Assembly (NCBI RefSeq): GCF_001412655.1
Contig: NZ_CP012996.1
Span: 5,146,001-5,210,000 of the forward strand
Source of the DNA: Pedobacter sp. PACM 27299
GTDB lineage: Bacteria; Bacteroidota; Bacteroidia; Sphingobacteriales; Sphingobacteriaceae
DNA: 64,000 nt
Direction of reading: 5' to 3'
Shown here: positions 27,986 to 36,002 of the stretch, in pieces
Numbering within the stretch: the first letter of the stretch is position 1
Layout of the letters: each line of letters starts with the position of its first letter
Notes under the pieces: model-generated
Told to the model about the DNA's origin: nothing
The model's database searches: none
The model's input: the letters and a program-made list of their open reading frames with translations, nothing else
Position numbers and translations under genes: made by a program

Positions 27986-29335
27986 TTATTGGTTTACGGT
28001 AATTGTGCCTAATGCTTGTTCTACGTCCAGTCTGGAAGAAAGCAGACTATACAGAGAGTTTAAATAATTGAGTTGTGCGGTACGCAGGTCTGTTTCCGAA
28101 GTCATCAGATCCAGATAGGCTTTTATGCCTTCATCGTATTGCAATTTGATGGTTTGGTAAACCTGCCGCGAAATTTCCACATTTGCACCCGCTGTTTTCC
28201 AATCGTTCAAATTGGCCTTATAAGTGGCCATGGCCTGCTCATATTGCGTCTTGATTTGATTTTTGGTATTGACCAGGTCGAGGTCTATCCTTTGCTCCTG
28301 CAGCTGCGACTTCCTGAGTTCCTGAATCCTTTTTGTACCCTGGAAGATCGGCAGCTTCAATGATAACCCAAACAATGAACTTGGATAATTCTTATCATAG
28401 AGGTTGCTGAAATTGTTATTCAGGTAATTCCAGTTATAATTGATAAATCCGGAGATATTGGGTAAGAAAGCCCATTTATTATAACTGGTATTCAGGTGCT
28501 GCAATTGCTTTTGCGTTTGCAGTAAGCGGTATTCCACCCTATTCTCATAAGTTTCTCTTTGATTGGTATCGATCAGAATTTGGTTTTCCATCTTTACTGC
28601 ATCAAAATTCAGACTGAATTCCTTTTCACTATTATAACCAACCAACTCTTTAAGGTAGGCATATTTGTATTTGATCAGTTCCTCTGCCCGCTTTTTATCC
28701 GCTCTGGAATTACTGAGACTGATCTGTGCACGCTGATAATCGGTTTTATCAACGAGTCCAAAATCATACTGTGCTTTTGAATCTTTGAGTTGTTTTTCTA
28801 ATCTCGCATTGTTTTCATTAATGATCTTAATTTGTTCTATACTGGTGAGCACATCAAAATAAGCCTTACTTACACTCACTACGGTATTGATTTTCGTATT
28901 TTCTGTATTTTGCAAGTACTGCTGTCTATAGTATTTGGCAGCTTTAGAAGCCTGAATTAAGCCTGCATCCAGAAATTTCTGATCGGCTTGCAACGTAAAT
29001 GCGGAAGTGTTTTTGGAACCAAACGTCAACAAGGAGGTTTCCCCATTCATCGTCAGCTGCTGGACTTGCTGTTTCAGGTTATTGTTATAAGTGGCTGTTC
29101 CATTGATCTGAGGGAACCAACCTGAAAGCGCTGATTTGATATCACGTTCCCCTATTTCTTCATCTATTAATGATTGTTTCACTCCAGGTTTATTCAGCAG
29201 TGCATAAGCAATCAAGTCAGGAAGTGTTACGTTTTTAAGTTCTTTGGTGTTCTGTTCCGTTTGTCCAAAAGCAACCGAGCACCAGGTAACCGGCAGGATC
29301 AAGAGAAACGTTAAGATCGATTTGTGTAGTTTCAT
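27986..29335 (-). CDS. TolC-family outer-membrane efflux protein (second system)
   Basis: 449 aa with a signal peptide ending near VAFGQ (residue 25) and no lipobox, unlike the factor of the first system. TolC repeat signatures: PDLIAYALLNKPGVKQSLID, then SGWFPQINGTATYNNN, and in the second half WAFLPNISGFINYNWNY and LKLPIFQGTKRIQELRKS. It leads the leftward unit, an inverted gene order (OMF-adaptor-pump) relative to the first system. It is divergent from the response-regulator gene at 29699. Confidence 0.9.
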   Translation of the reverse strand: MKLHKSILTFLLILPVTWCSVAFGQTEQNTKELKNVTLPDLIAYALLNKPGVKQSLIDEEIGERDIKSALSGWFPQINGTATYNNNLKQQVQQLTMNGETSLLTFGSKNTSAFTLQADQKFLDAGLIQASKAAKYYRQQYLQNTENTKINTVVSVSKAYFDVLTSIEQIKIINENNARLEKQLKDSKAQYDFGLVDKTDYQRAQISLSNSRADKKRAEELIKYKYAYLKELVGYNSEKEFSLNFDAVKMENQILIDTNQRETYENRVEYRLLQTQKQLQHLNTSYNKWAFLPNISGFINYNWNYLNNNFSNLYDKNYPSSLFGLSLKLPIFQGTKRIQELRKSQLQEQRIDLDLVNTKNQIKTQYEQAMATYKANLNDWKTAGANVEISRQVYQTIKLQYDEGIKAYLDLMTSETDLRTAQLNYLNSLYSLLSSRLDVEQALGTITVNQ

Positions 29336-29698
29336 AAGGTAGGAAATGAAGTATTTATAAAATCATCATAGTTTGTGTTCCTTTCTAAAAAATGAATACC
29401 AGTTCCCCTTTTTAATCTTTTTTATCGCCGTCGCCTACCGATACACATTGTTCATTTGATGCTATTGATTTAACCAGATGAAGAGAACTTCTCAAGGGAT
29501 ATTATCGTGGTGTTTATCATAAAACGTTAATTAATCCTGCTGATATTGTAGAGGTTTATGATTTGACAACAACCTATGTATCAATATTGTTTCAGGATAT
29601 TTAAAATTATAATCCAGCTGATTCAGCACCAGATTTGGTTGTTTTTTACTACGATCAAATCCAGAATATTAATTGTTTTTTTATGTAATATTGGCCTT
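29336..29698. other. Divergent region between the RND unit and the two-component system
   Basis: 363 AT-rich bases with no supported gene. An in-frame extension of the response regulator to 29576 is hydrophobic and not homologous to receiver domains, so it is treated as leader. TAATATTG just before the start is a 7-of-8 match to the -7 consensus. The region must hold promoters for both directions, and the response regulator may bind here. Confidence 0.4.
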
Positions 29699-30382
29699 AT
29701 GAATATCCTGATTGTGGAAGACGAAAAAAACCTGGCACTGGAAATGGCCACATTTCTGGGAAAAGAAGGTTATACGATAGAGCATGCCTGGAAGAAATCC
29801 TCCGCAGCAGAAAAAATATTTGTGAATACATACGACTTTATTCTGCTGGATCTTGGCCTTCCTGACGGCGATGGTTTTGAATTGCTTCATCAGTTTAAAC
29901 AATTAAAAGACCGGGAGGATGCAGTGATTATCCTGACTGCCAGAGGCGATGTGGAAGACCGGGTGAAAGGCCTGGAATCTGGAGCAGATGATTACCTGCC
30001 AAAGCCCTTTTCCTTAACGGAGCTACTGGCCAGAATGCATGCCATCATCCGAAGGAAACATAAACTGGAAATGAATGAGGTGAATATCCATCATTTTATC
30101 TTAGACATTAAAAACCATAAGCTCAGTTTTGAAGGACAAAAAATCAACCTGACTGGAAAGGAGTTTGAGATTTTCAATTACCTGGTATTGAATAAAAACA
30201 GAGTGATTTCGAGGATCAACCTGACAGAACATGTATGGGGTGATATTCTGGAGATCAACTCGGACTCGAATTTTGTGGATGTTCATGTTAAAAATTTAAG
30301 GAAAAAGCTGTCTGCACATGCGCCAATTGACTGGTTTGAAACGGTAAGAAGTATCGGTTACCGGATAAATTCCAACCTGTAA
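29699..30382 (+). CDS. OmpR/PhoB-family response regulator
   Basis: 227 aa from the ATG at 29699, chosen because MNILIVEDEKNLALEMATF is the canonical receiver start. Receiver domain: acidic pair at 7-8, phospho-acceptor Asp51 in FILLDLGLPDGDG, LTARGD, and Lys in YLPKPFSLTEL. C-terminal winged helix (about 130-225): LTGKEFEIFNYLVLNKNRVI, SDSNFVDVHVKNLRKKL, and ETVRSIGYRI. It works with the histidine kinase encoded 44 bases downstream. Possible targets are the divergent RND unit and the small protein at 31828, which has 11-bp direct repeats upstream. Confidence 0.93.
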   Translation: MNILIVEDEKNLALEMATFLGKEGYTIEHAWKKSSAAEKIFVNTYDFILLDLGLPDGDGFELLHQFKQLKDREDAVIILTARGDVEDRVKGLESGADDYLPKPFSLTELLARMHAIIRRKHKLEMNEVNIHHFILDIKNHKLSFEGQKINLTGKEFEIFNYLVLNKNRVISRINLTEHVWGDILEINSDSNFVDVHVKNLRKKLSAHAPIDWFETVRSIGYRINSNL

Positions 30383-30426
30383 ATACTTTTGAATATTCAT
30401 AAAGACCTGTAAAAACTGCCTTAAAG

Positions 30427-31746
30427 ATGAAACTGCAACTCAAGCTTGCGTTATACAATACCCTCACTAAGGTGGCCATCATCACCCTGATGGGAATTTT
30501 CATCCTGGTTTCTATCAACAGGATTTCGGTGAACCACATTCACCAGCGACTGATTCAGAAAAAGAATAAACTGGTGACTAACCTTTCCAGTACTGCGATC
30601 AATGATTTGCTGACACAGCAAAAGACTTTTACAGATTACAACTTACTCAAAGAGGAATACATCATTCTGAAAGAGGTAAAAAACAACCGCAAGCAAAAAT
30701 TAAAGCAATATTTTAGTCGGGAGACCCGGGAAATTGAAGGCAGTCAGGAAGAATATGAGATCCTGAGCGCCGAATTTGAATACCGCGGCAAAAGATACCT
30801 GCTGGAACTTGGAGAAACGATGTCGACGGTAGGACAATTGGAAAACACGATTTCCGTCTTTACCTTCTTAATCTTACTCGCCGCAGTAATCCTAACCCTC
30901 CTCACCGACCTTGCTTTCAGTAAGTTTTTATTGGCCCCATTCTATCAGATCATTGATCAGAAACTCAACAAAGTAAATGATCCGATCAGCTTCAATTATG
31001 AACCCGTAAAGACGACTACAGAAGATTTCAGGATCCTGGATCAAAGTATCAGCAGCTTGATGAATAAAATCACTGATCTTTTCCTGACCGAGAAAGAATT
31101 CATTGCCAATGTTTCTCATGAGCTGTTAACCCCCATCTCCATTTTAAATACCCGATTGGAAAATGTGCTGAATGATGAAAAGTTAAGTGTAGAAGGAGAG
31201 AATAAGATTTTTGCCTGCTTAAAAACACTCAACCGCCTCAAATCAATTATCAATAGCCTCCTGCTCATCTCGAAAGTAGAAAACAACCAGTATAAAAAAC
31301 CAGATTCGATCGTCCTGAAAGAAATGATTCATGAAGTTTATGAAGAATTAGAACATCGACTGGCAATGATGGATTTAACTTTTACCATCAATTTATCCGA
31401 AGATTACATTTTTAAAGGGAATCGTTCTTTATTCCATACCTTATTAATGAATATTGTAAACAATGCAATTAAATACAACCTTCCCTCCGGCAGTGTTCAT
31501 ATTTCTGACACTTTTATAGAGGATAAATATGCACTGATTATTGAAGATACCGGTCAGGGAATGGCCGTAAACCAGGTTTCACATGCGTTTCAACGCTTTG
31601 AAAAATTCCAATCCGAAAAAGAAGACAGTTACGGCCTGGGGCTTTCCATTGTGAAAAGTATTGCTATTTTCCATGAACTAGACCTCGAAATTGAGTCGGA
31701 AATCGGTAAAGGAACCCGGGTAATTTTAATCTTTCAAAAAAAATAA
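30427..31746 (+). CDS. Sensor histidine kinase
   Basis: 439 aa. A TM segment near residues 8-28 and a second near 140-165 enclose a periplasmic sensor of about 110 residues without a recognised domain. Then come a HAMP-like linker, the H-box FIANVSHELLTPISILNTRL, the N-box HTLLMNIVNNAIKYN, G1 IIEDTGQGM, an F-like segment AFQRFEKFQ and G2 SYGLGLSIVKSI. All kinase boxes are intact. It is the partner of the response regulator 44 bases upstream. Confidence 0.93.
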   Translation: MKLQLKLALYNTLTKVAIITLMGIFILVSINRISVNHIHQRLIQKKNKLVTNLSSTAINDLLTQQKTFTDYNLLKEEYIILKEVKNNRKQKLKQYFSRETREIEGSQEEYEILSAEFEYRGKRYLLELGETMSTVGQLENTISVFTFLILLAAVILTLLTDLAFSKFLLAPFYQIIDQKLNKVNDPISFNYEPVKTTTEDFRILDQSISSLMNKITDLFLTEKEFIANVSHELLTPISILNTRLENVLNDEKLSVEGENKIFACLKTLNRLKSIINSLLLISKVENNQYKKPDSIVLKEMIHEVYEELEHRLAMMDLTFTINLSEDYIFKGNRSLFHTLLMNIVNNAIKYNLPSGSVHISDTFIEDKYALIIEDTGQGMAVNQVSHAFQRFEKFQSEKEDSYGLGLSIVKSIAIFHELDLEIESEIGKGTRVILIFQKK

Positions 31747-31759
31747 CCATACCTGATCA

Positions 31760-31778
31760 ATCTTCATAAAATCTTCAT
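31760..31778 (+). promoter_or_regulatory. Candidate OmpR-family binding site (11-bp direct repeats)
   Basis: Two perfect copies of ATCTTCAT (31760-31767 and 31771-31778) are spaced exactly 11 bases apart, the geometry expected for tandem OmpR/PhoB-type regulators. They lie about 50 bases before the start at 31828, upstream of a near-consensus -7 motif CAACTTTG (31789-31796). Confidence 0.5.
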
Positions 31779-31827
31779 GTTTGATGAGCAACTTTGATCT
31801 AACAAATCACATAAAACAATTAAAAAC

Positions 31828-32046
31828 ATGAAAAGAACAATTTTAGCGCTTGCATTAGTTGCAACAACTTTCGGCGCATTCGCACAAACTCCTGCTGCAA
31901 CTGCAAAACCAGTAGCTCACAAAGCACACGCTAAAGCGGTAGCAACAAAAACTGAAGTAACTAAAACAGCACCAGTAACTGCAGCTAAAACTACTGCAGC
32001 ACCTATGACTAAAGCAGCTGTTAAACCTGTAGCAAAACAAAAATAA
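31828..32046 (+). CDS. Small Ala/Lys/Thr-rich exported protein (Asr-like composition)
   Basis: 72 aa. A clear signal peptide MKRTILALALVATTFGAFAQ is followed by a mature part of about 52 residues made almost only of Ala, Lys, Thr, Val and Pro, with no acidic residue but one Glu and with two His. It is therefore a highly basic, probably disordered periplasmic peptide. Composition resembles the enterobacterial acid-shock protein Asr, which is under two-component control, but sequence homology is not claimed. It is flanked by the two-component genes and 11-bp repeats upstream and a terminator downstream, so it is a single-gene transcript. No closer family is recognised. Confidence 0.75.
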   Translation: MKRTILALALVATTFGAFAQTPAATAKPVAHKAHAKAVATKTEVTKTAPVTAAKTTAAPMTKAAVKPVAKQK

Positions 32047-32081
32047 GTCTTAACCACCTCGTTAAGAACTATAGCCTAAGG

Positions 32082-32113
32082 GGATATCCAGATATGGATA
32101 TCCTCTTTTTTTT
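32082..32113 (+). terminator. Intrinsic terminator
   Basis: GGATATCCA and TGGATATCC form a 9-bp stem with a 4-base loop, followed by a T-rich run. Confidence 0.85.
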
Positions 32114-32152
32114 GTATTTTGGCTTCAACCACACACCAACCTGAACCAAATT

Positions 32153-33061
32153 ATGAGAAAATTCTTCCTTGTTCCCATCGCTTGCGCGGGGCTTTTTCTG
32201 AGCTTTAATACCATAAAGAAACCAACTGCAGACTTTCCGATAAAACAGCAAACTTTATCCACGAAAAAAAATCCACAAATTTCAGATACGCTAAGCCAGA
32301 ACACCCTCGCACCATTCCCTAATAAAAAAGGCTGGATCTCACTTTTTAACAAAAAGAATATTGACGATTGGTTTGTGAAGATTGCTCATCATGAAGTTGG
32401 GGAAAATTATGGCAATACCTTTCGCGTGGAAGATGGCATGGTTAAAGTAAGATACGACCAGTATGGTGATTTCAACGACCAGTTTGGCCATTTATATTAT
32501 AAAGTACCTTACTCGTATTACCATCTGGTAGTAGAATATCGTTTTGTAGGTGAACACCAAAAAGGCGCTCCTGACTATACGTTAAGAAACAGCGGAGTGA
32601 TGTTTCATTCCCAGGATCCAAGAACAATGCCTAAAGAACAAGATTGGCCGATTTCTGTAGAGATGCAGTTTTTAGGAGGCTTGGGTGACGGCAAACCCAG
32701 ACCTACAGGAAATATGTGTTCACCAGGTACTAATGTAGTGTATCAGGGCAAAATCGCCGCATCCCACTGTCTCAACTCGACTTCAAAAACTTATCATGGC
32801 GACCAATGGGTTCGTGCAGAATTGATTGTTTTGGGAGATTCCCTGATCACTCATATCATCAATGGCGATACCGTACTTCAATATTCCAAACCACAAATCG
32901 GTGGTGGAACTGCCAATAACTATGATCCTAAAATCAAAATTGACGGCAAGTTATTGAGCAGTGGCTACATCGCCTTACAAAGTGAAGGACAGCCTATTGA
33001 CTTCCGAAAAGTAGAACTAAAAGACCTATCGGCTTTAAAAGAAAAAACCAAAGGCAAATAG
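32153..33061 (+). CDS. DUF1080 / 3-keto-disaccharide hydrolase domain protein
   Basis: 302 aa. The N terminus is hydrophobic (about 1-22) and may be a signal peptide or anchor. The domain begins GWISLFNKKNIDDWFVKI, the DUF1080 signature, and continues with YSYYHLVVEYRF, NSGVMFHSQDPRTMP, SVEMQFLGG and GYIALQSEGQPIDFRKVEL, the concanavalin-like strands typical of the family. Some members hydrolyse 3-keto-glycosides; the activity here is inferred from the family only. It is monocistronic, between a terminator and the tRNA gene. Confidence 0.85.
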   Translation: MRKFFLVPIACAGLFLSFNTIKKPTADFPIKQQTLSTKKNPQISDTLSQNTLAPFPNKKGWISLFNKKNIDDWFVKIAHHEVGENYGNTFRVEDGMVKVRYDQYGDFNDQFGHLYYKVPYSYYHLVVEYRFVGEHQKGAPDYTLRNSGVMFHSQDPRTMPKEQDWPISVEMQFLGGLGDGKPRPTGNMCSPGTNVVYQGKIAASHCLNSTSKTYHGDQWVRAELIVLGDSLITHIINGDTVLQYSKPQIGGGTANNYDPKIKIDGKLLSSGYIALQSEGQPIDFRKVELKDLSALKEKTKGK

Positions 33062-33098
33062 GTCTGGTTTTCCTTTAATTATTTGTTTCTGCAAACTG

Positions 33099-33129
33099 TT
33101 GTAGATGTCCATTTTTACTTATACCTTTG
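33099..33129 (+). promoter_or_regulatory. Promoter of tRNA-Arg
   Basis: TTG at 33099-33101 (-33) and TACCTTTG at 33122-33129 (-7) are separated by 20 bases, the best-formed Bacteroidota promoter in the window. The tRNA begins 20 bases further on. Confidence 0.8.
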
Positions 33130-33149
33130 CGACTCCAAAATTTGGATAT

Positions 33150-33223
33150 GCATCCATAGCTCAGCTGGATAGAGCAACGGTTTTCTAAACCGTAGGTCAT
33201 AGGTTCGAATCCTATTGGGTGTA
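33150..33223 (+). tRNA. tRNA-Arg (anticodon TCT)
   Basis: A 74-base cloverleaf. The acceptor arm 33150-33156 pairs with 33216-33222, including a G1-T72 wobble and a T-G wobble at position 4. The D-arm is GCTC...GAGC. The anticodon stem ACGGT/ACCGT holds the loop TTTCTAA with anticodon TCT at 33184-33186. The T-arm is ATAGG-TTCGAAT-CCTAT. The discriminator is A; the 3' CCA is not encoded. It decodes AGA (and AGG). Confidence 0.95.
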
Positions 33224-33247
33224 CAAGAGATTTATCTCTTAAATTAA

Positions 33248-33278
33248 GGCGACGTTGCTCCAGACGTCGTCTTTTTTT
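33248..33278 (+). terminator. Intrinsic terminator after tRNA-Arg
   Basis: GGCGACGT and ACGTCGTC form an 8-bp stem with one G-T pair and an 8-base loop, followed by seven T. Confidence 0.85.
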
Positions 33279-33396
33279 GTTTAGAAGGGTTGAATTAGAA
33301 ATTAAACCCGTGATGATCAGTTATCCTTAACTTTAGCACCCAGGCTCATTACATTTCTCCCGCAATTAAGTTGTGATGCCATTTTAAAAGTCTGCC

Positions 33397-33849
33397 TTAA
33401 TTGGGATCTATAACCATTTCCATATGAGGTATATCGTCCTCCAAATACGTTATCCCTGTTTCCTTAAAACCAAGTGCCGCATAAAAATCCTTTGCATAAG
33501 TTTGGGCGCCAATACGAATGGCCACCTCGCCAAAAAGTTCATGACATTTTTCAATAGCCAGCTGCATTAATATTTTACCAGCCCCAGTGCCCCGCACTTC
33601 AGAAGCAGTAAGAACCCTGCCGATTGATACCTCCGAAAAAGACAGACCAGCAGGAACTAATCTTGCATAGGCTACCAAAATTCCATTTTTTAAAAGCATC
33701 AGGTGGTTACAATGCTGGTCCTTGTTATCGGCATCCTGATAGCTGCATTGTTGCTCAACCACAAATACTTCATTACGAAGTCTTAAAATTTTATAAAGTT
33801 CATCAGGGCTCAAATCTCTGAATGTCTTTACAACTGTCTGGTATTCCAT
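33397..33849 (-). CDS. ElaA-like GNAT acetyltransferase
   Basis: 150 aa GCN5-related N-acetyltransferase. ILRLRNEVFVVEQQCSYQD is the typical ElaA start. The strand leading to the acetyl-CoA loop is SIGRVLTASEVRGTGAGKIL (R-x-x-G-x-G/A pattern), and the C-terminal AKDFYAALGFKETG is the conserved late GNAT motif. The acceptor substrate is unknown. It is monocistronic and read leftward; a perfect minus-strand -7 motif lies at 33924-33931. Confidence 0.88.
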   Translation of the reverse strand: MEYQTVVKTFRDLSPDELYKILRLRNEVFVVEQQCSYQDADNKDQHCNHLMLLKNGILVAYARLVPAGLSFSEVSIGRVLTASEVRGTGAGKILMQLAIEKCHELFGEVAIRIGAQTYAKDFYAALGFKETGITYLEDDIPHMEMVIDPN

Positions 33850-33923
33850 TTCTAAATTATTTTATGTGTTAAAAACCTACAGCCTAAATACAGTCCAATG
33901 GAAGTTACAGCAAGGTCAGGCAG

Positions 33924-33931
33924 CAAAGATA
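33924..33931 (-). promoter_or_regulatory. Putative -7 promoter element for the ElaA-like gene
   Basis: Minus-strand TATCTTTG is a perfect TAnnTTTG match, 74 bases before the start codon. Confidence 0.5.
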
Positions 33932-34158
33932 AGACGTATAATAATGCAATAAAATGCTAATTTCTCGTGTATTAATGATTTAAACGCATTACAAAATGAA
34001 CGTCCAGCAGATACGGAACTTCTGAAGCTTGCCCAGGAACTTTCCTGTACTGAAAACCAGGCTTAACATTATTGATCAAAAGGAAGTTAAATAAAAATAA
34101 GCATCAAAAGATCATAGATTGAACCTGAGGCCAGCTCGTATTTTCAGCTCCTAACTAT

Positions 34159-34166
34159 TAACTTTG
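34159..34166 (+). promoter_or_regulatory. Putative -7 promoter element for the first GlxA-like gene, leaderless
   Basis: TAACTTTG ends 4 bases before the ATG at 34171, so the mRNA would start at the initiation codon or a few bases around it. Confidence 0.5.
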
Positions 34167-34170
34167 AAAA

Positions 34171-35088
34171 ATGAAGCCCAATCGTGTTATATTTTTCTTA
34201 TTTGATAGCGTTCATTTGCTGGATCTGGCAGGGGCAGTAACTGTTTTCTATGAGTCCGGTTGCTGTGGAAAAAAGTACGACATGCGTTATGTGTCGCCAT
34301 ATCACCATCCGGAAACCTCCTCTGGTCTTGGATTTACAAATGTGGAGCCACTCAGTTCAGTAACCGTTCATCAGAATGATATCGTTATTGTGGCTGGGAT
34401 GGAAATTGACAAATGGAACAGGGCAGATGATCAGCTCTGGATCCCCTGGTTACAAGCGGCTGCTAAAAGTGCTGCGATCGTCGCTTCGGTTTGCACCGCA
34501 GCCTTTGCGCTTGCTGCAGCAGGTCTGCTAAATGGTCAAAACTGCACTACTCATTGGGCATGGACTACAACTCTACAGAAAAGATACCCTTTAATTAAGG
34601 TCATCGAGAATAAGCTATTCGTACAAAGCGGCCGGATTTTCACCAGTGCGGGAATTGCGACAGGCATCGACCTTGCGCTTTATCTTATTGAACAACAGCA
34701 TGGAGTAGCTTTTGCCTGTCTGGTAGCACAAGATATGGTAGTTTACATAAGAAGAGATGGAGCAGATGCTCAAAACAGCATCTATCTACAAAATAGGCAA
34801 CACATTAACCAATATATACATCAGGTACAAGATTATATCACCAAGCATTTACACCATAAAATAACCATAGAAGAACTGGCCAATTTAATCTTTATCAGTC
34901 CGAGAAGTTTGACACGCTTATTCAAATCTGCCACGGGAGTCACCATAGGGCAATATATCCAATTGCTAAGACAGGAAAAAGCCAAACATTTGCTAAAAAC
35001 CAAACACAAAATGGCCTGGATAGCGAAAGAATGTGGCTATAGCAGTACTGCTCAATTGAGAAAATCTGTCAAAGAAGCAAACGATTAA
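34171..35088 (+). CDS. GlxA-type transcriptional regulator (DJ-1/PfpI plus AraC domains)
   Basis: 305 aa. The N-terminal DJ-1/PfpI domain (about 5-195) has VIFFLFDSVHLLDLAGAVTV and the nucleophile-elbow region VASVCTAAFALAAAGLLNG with the conserved Cys. The C-terminal AraC/XylS double helix-turn-helix (about 210-300) starts VQDYITKHLHHKITIEELAN and contains ISPRSLTRLFKSATGVTIGQ. GlxA-type proteins sense small metabolites through the DJ-1 domain. It is followed by an exported DJ-1/PfpI protein gene 94 bases on, a likely target or functional partner. Confidence 0.9.
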   Translation: MKPNRVIFFLFDSVHLLDLAGAVTVFYESGCCGKKYDMRYVSPYHHPETSSGLGFTNVEPLSSVTVHQNDIVIVAGMEIDKWNRADDQLWIPWLQAAAKSAAIVASVCTAAFALAAAGLLNGQNCTTHWAWTTTLQKRYPLIKVIENKLFVQSGRIFTSAGIATGIDLALYLIEQQHGVAFACLVAQDMVVYIRRDGADAQNSIYLQNRQHINQYIHQVQDYITKHLHHKITIEELANLIFISPRSLTRLFKSATGVTIGQYIQLLRQEKAKHLLKTKHKMAWIAKECGYSSTAQLRKSVKEAND

Positions 35089-35182
35089 AACATTGACCTA
35101 AGGTCGAATGGCCGGATTGTGATGATAACTGTCCTGATTTATGAGCTGAGTTGTCTTAATTTTACAGTTAAATAATATACTG

Positions 35183-35962
35183 ATGAAACGATTATTACTG
35201 TTCATACTTTTAATTCCTTGTTTTGCCTTTACGCAAGGATATGGAAATACCTATGTTTGTCCGCCTTGCAACCATCCATGTGATTCGGCAACTTACCAGC
35301 AACCCGGTGTTTGTAAGCATTGTGGAATGACATTAGTCGAGAAAAAGCAACAGTTGTCGGAAGATAAAAAAACAATGGTTTGCTTTTATTTATATGATGG
35401 AGTAGAAGTGCTTGATTTTGCAGGGCCGATGGAGGTATTTTCCTATGCAGGCTTCAAAGTCATCACTGTTGCAAAAACCAAAAGTCCTCTTTTGTCACAG
35501 GGAATCCTTAAGATCATTCCGGATTACAGCATTAAAGATGCTCCGCAAGCAGATATTTTCGCCGTATTTGGTGGTTCAGATGAAGTGGCAGCGGACGACC
35601 CTGAAGTTATTTCCTGGATAAAATCGCGGGATAGCAGTACTAAAAGCTATTTTTCTGTCTGCACTGGCGCGTTTATTCTTGGAAAAGCAGGCTTGCTGGA
35701 TCAGCTGACCGTGACCACTTTTCATAAAAGCATCGCCAATCTTCAAAAAGCGGTACCAAAAGCTAAAGTACTTCAGAATGTTCGCTATGTGGACAATGGC
35801 AGGGTCATCACTACAGCAGGAATATCAGCTGGAATAGATGGTGCATTGCATCTGGTTGCAAAATTGAGAGGTAAAGCCGCCGCTGAAGCCATTGCAAAGC
35901 AAATGGAATATGATAAATACCAGCCAGAACAGGGTTTAGATCTATCGCATCCGAAAAATTAA
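35183..35962 (+). CDS. Exported DJ-1/PfpI protein with N-terminal cysteine cluster
   Basis: 259 aa. A signal peptide (about 1-19, AFTQ) precedes a Cys-rich segment YVCPPCNHPCDSATYQQ, then CKHCGMTLVEK at about 46-56: five Cys and two His in 30 residues. This looks like a metal-binding treble-clef or heavy-metal-binding (YHS/HMBD-like) motif. The remaining about 200 residues are a DJ-1/PfpI domain: CFYLYDGVEVLDFAGPMEVF, FSVCTGAFILGKAGLLD with the catalytic-type Cys, and TTAGISAGIDGALHLVAK. Related cytoplasmic proteins include isonitrile hydratase; export plus the Cys cluster is unusual. The biochemical role is not known. Confidence 0.8.
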   Translation: MKRLLLFILLIPCFAFTQGYGNTYVCPPCNHPCDSATYQQPGVCKHCGMTLVEKKQQLSEDKKTMVCFYLYDGVEVLDFAGPMEVFSYAGFKVITVAKTKSPLLSQGILKIIPDYSIKDAPQADIFAVFGGSDEVAADDPEVISWIKSRDSSTKSYFSVCTGAFILGKAGLLDQLTVTTFHKSIANLQKAVPKAKVLQNVRYVDNGRVITTAGISAGIDGALHLVAKLRGKAAAEAIAKQMEYDKYQPEQGLDLSHPKN

Positions 35963-35966
35963 AAAT

Positions 35967-35996
35967 AAAGGCGACCTGAGTACAAACGTCGCCTTT
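35967..35996. terminator. Bidirectional terminator
   Basis: AAAGGCGAC and GTCGCCTTT form a 9-bp stem with a 12-base loop between the convergent DJ-1 gene and the sigma-factor gene. T runs lie on both strands. Confidence 0.85.
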
Positions 35997-36002
35997 TATT
36001 AT

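Larger units (their letters stand above)
33850..34170. other. Divergent region between elaA-like and GlxA-like genes
   Basis: 321 bases. It holds a minus-strand TATCTTTG (33924-33931) for the acetyltransferase and a plus-strand TAACTTTG (34159-34166) for the regulator. Between them, 33954-34066 reads as a start-less open stretch ending NERPADTELLKLAQELSC then ten more codons, possibly a gene remnant; it is not called as a gene. Confidence 0.4.

Noticed and set aside
33363..33402. CAATTAAG/CTTAATTG inverted repeat at the ElaA-like stop codon as terminator
   Set aside because: The loop is about 24 bases, the stem is AT-rich and no T run follows on the minus strand.
33954..34066. Start-less coding-like stretch between the ElaA-like and GlxA-like genes
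   Set aside because: It has plausible amino-acid composition but no start codon, no recognised family and only 37 codons; it may be a remnant but cannot be supported as a gene.
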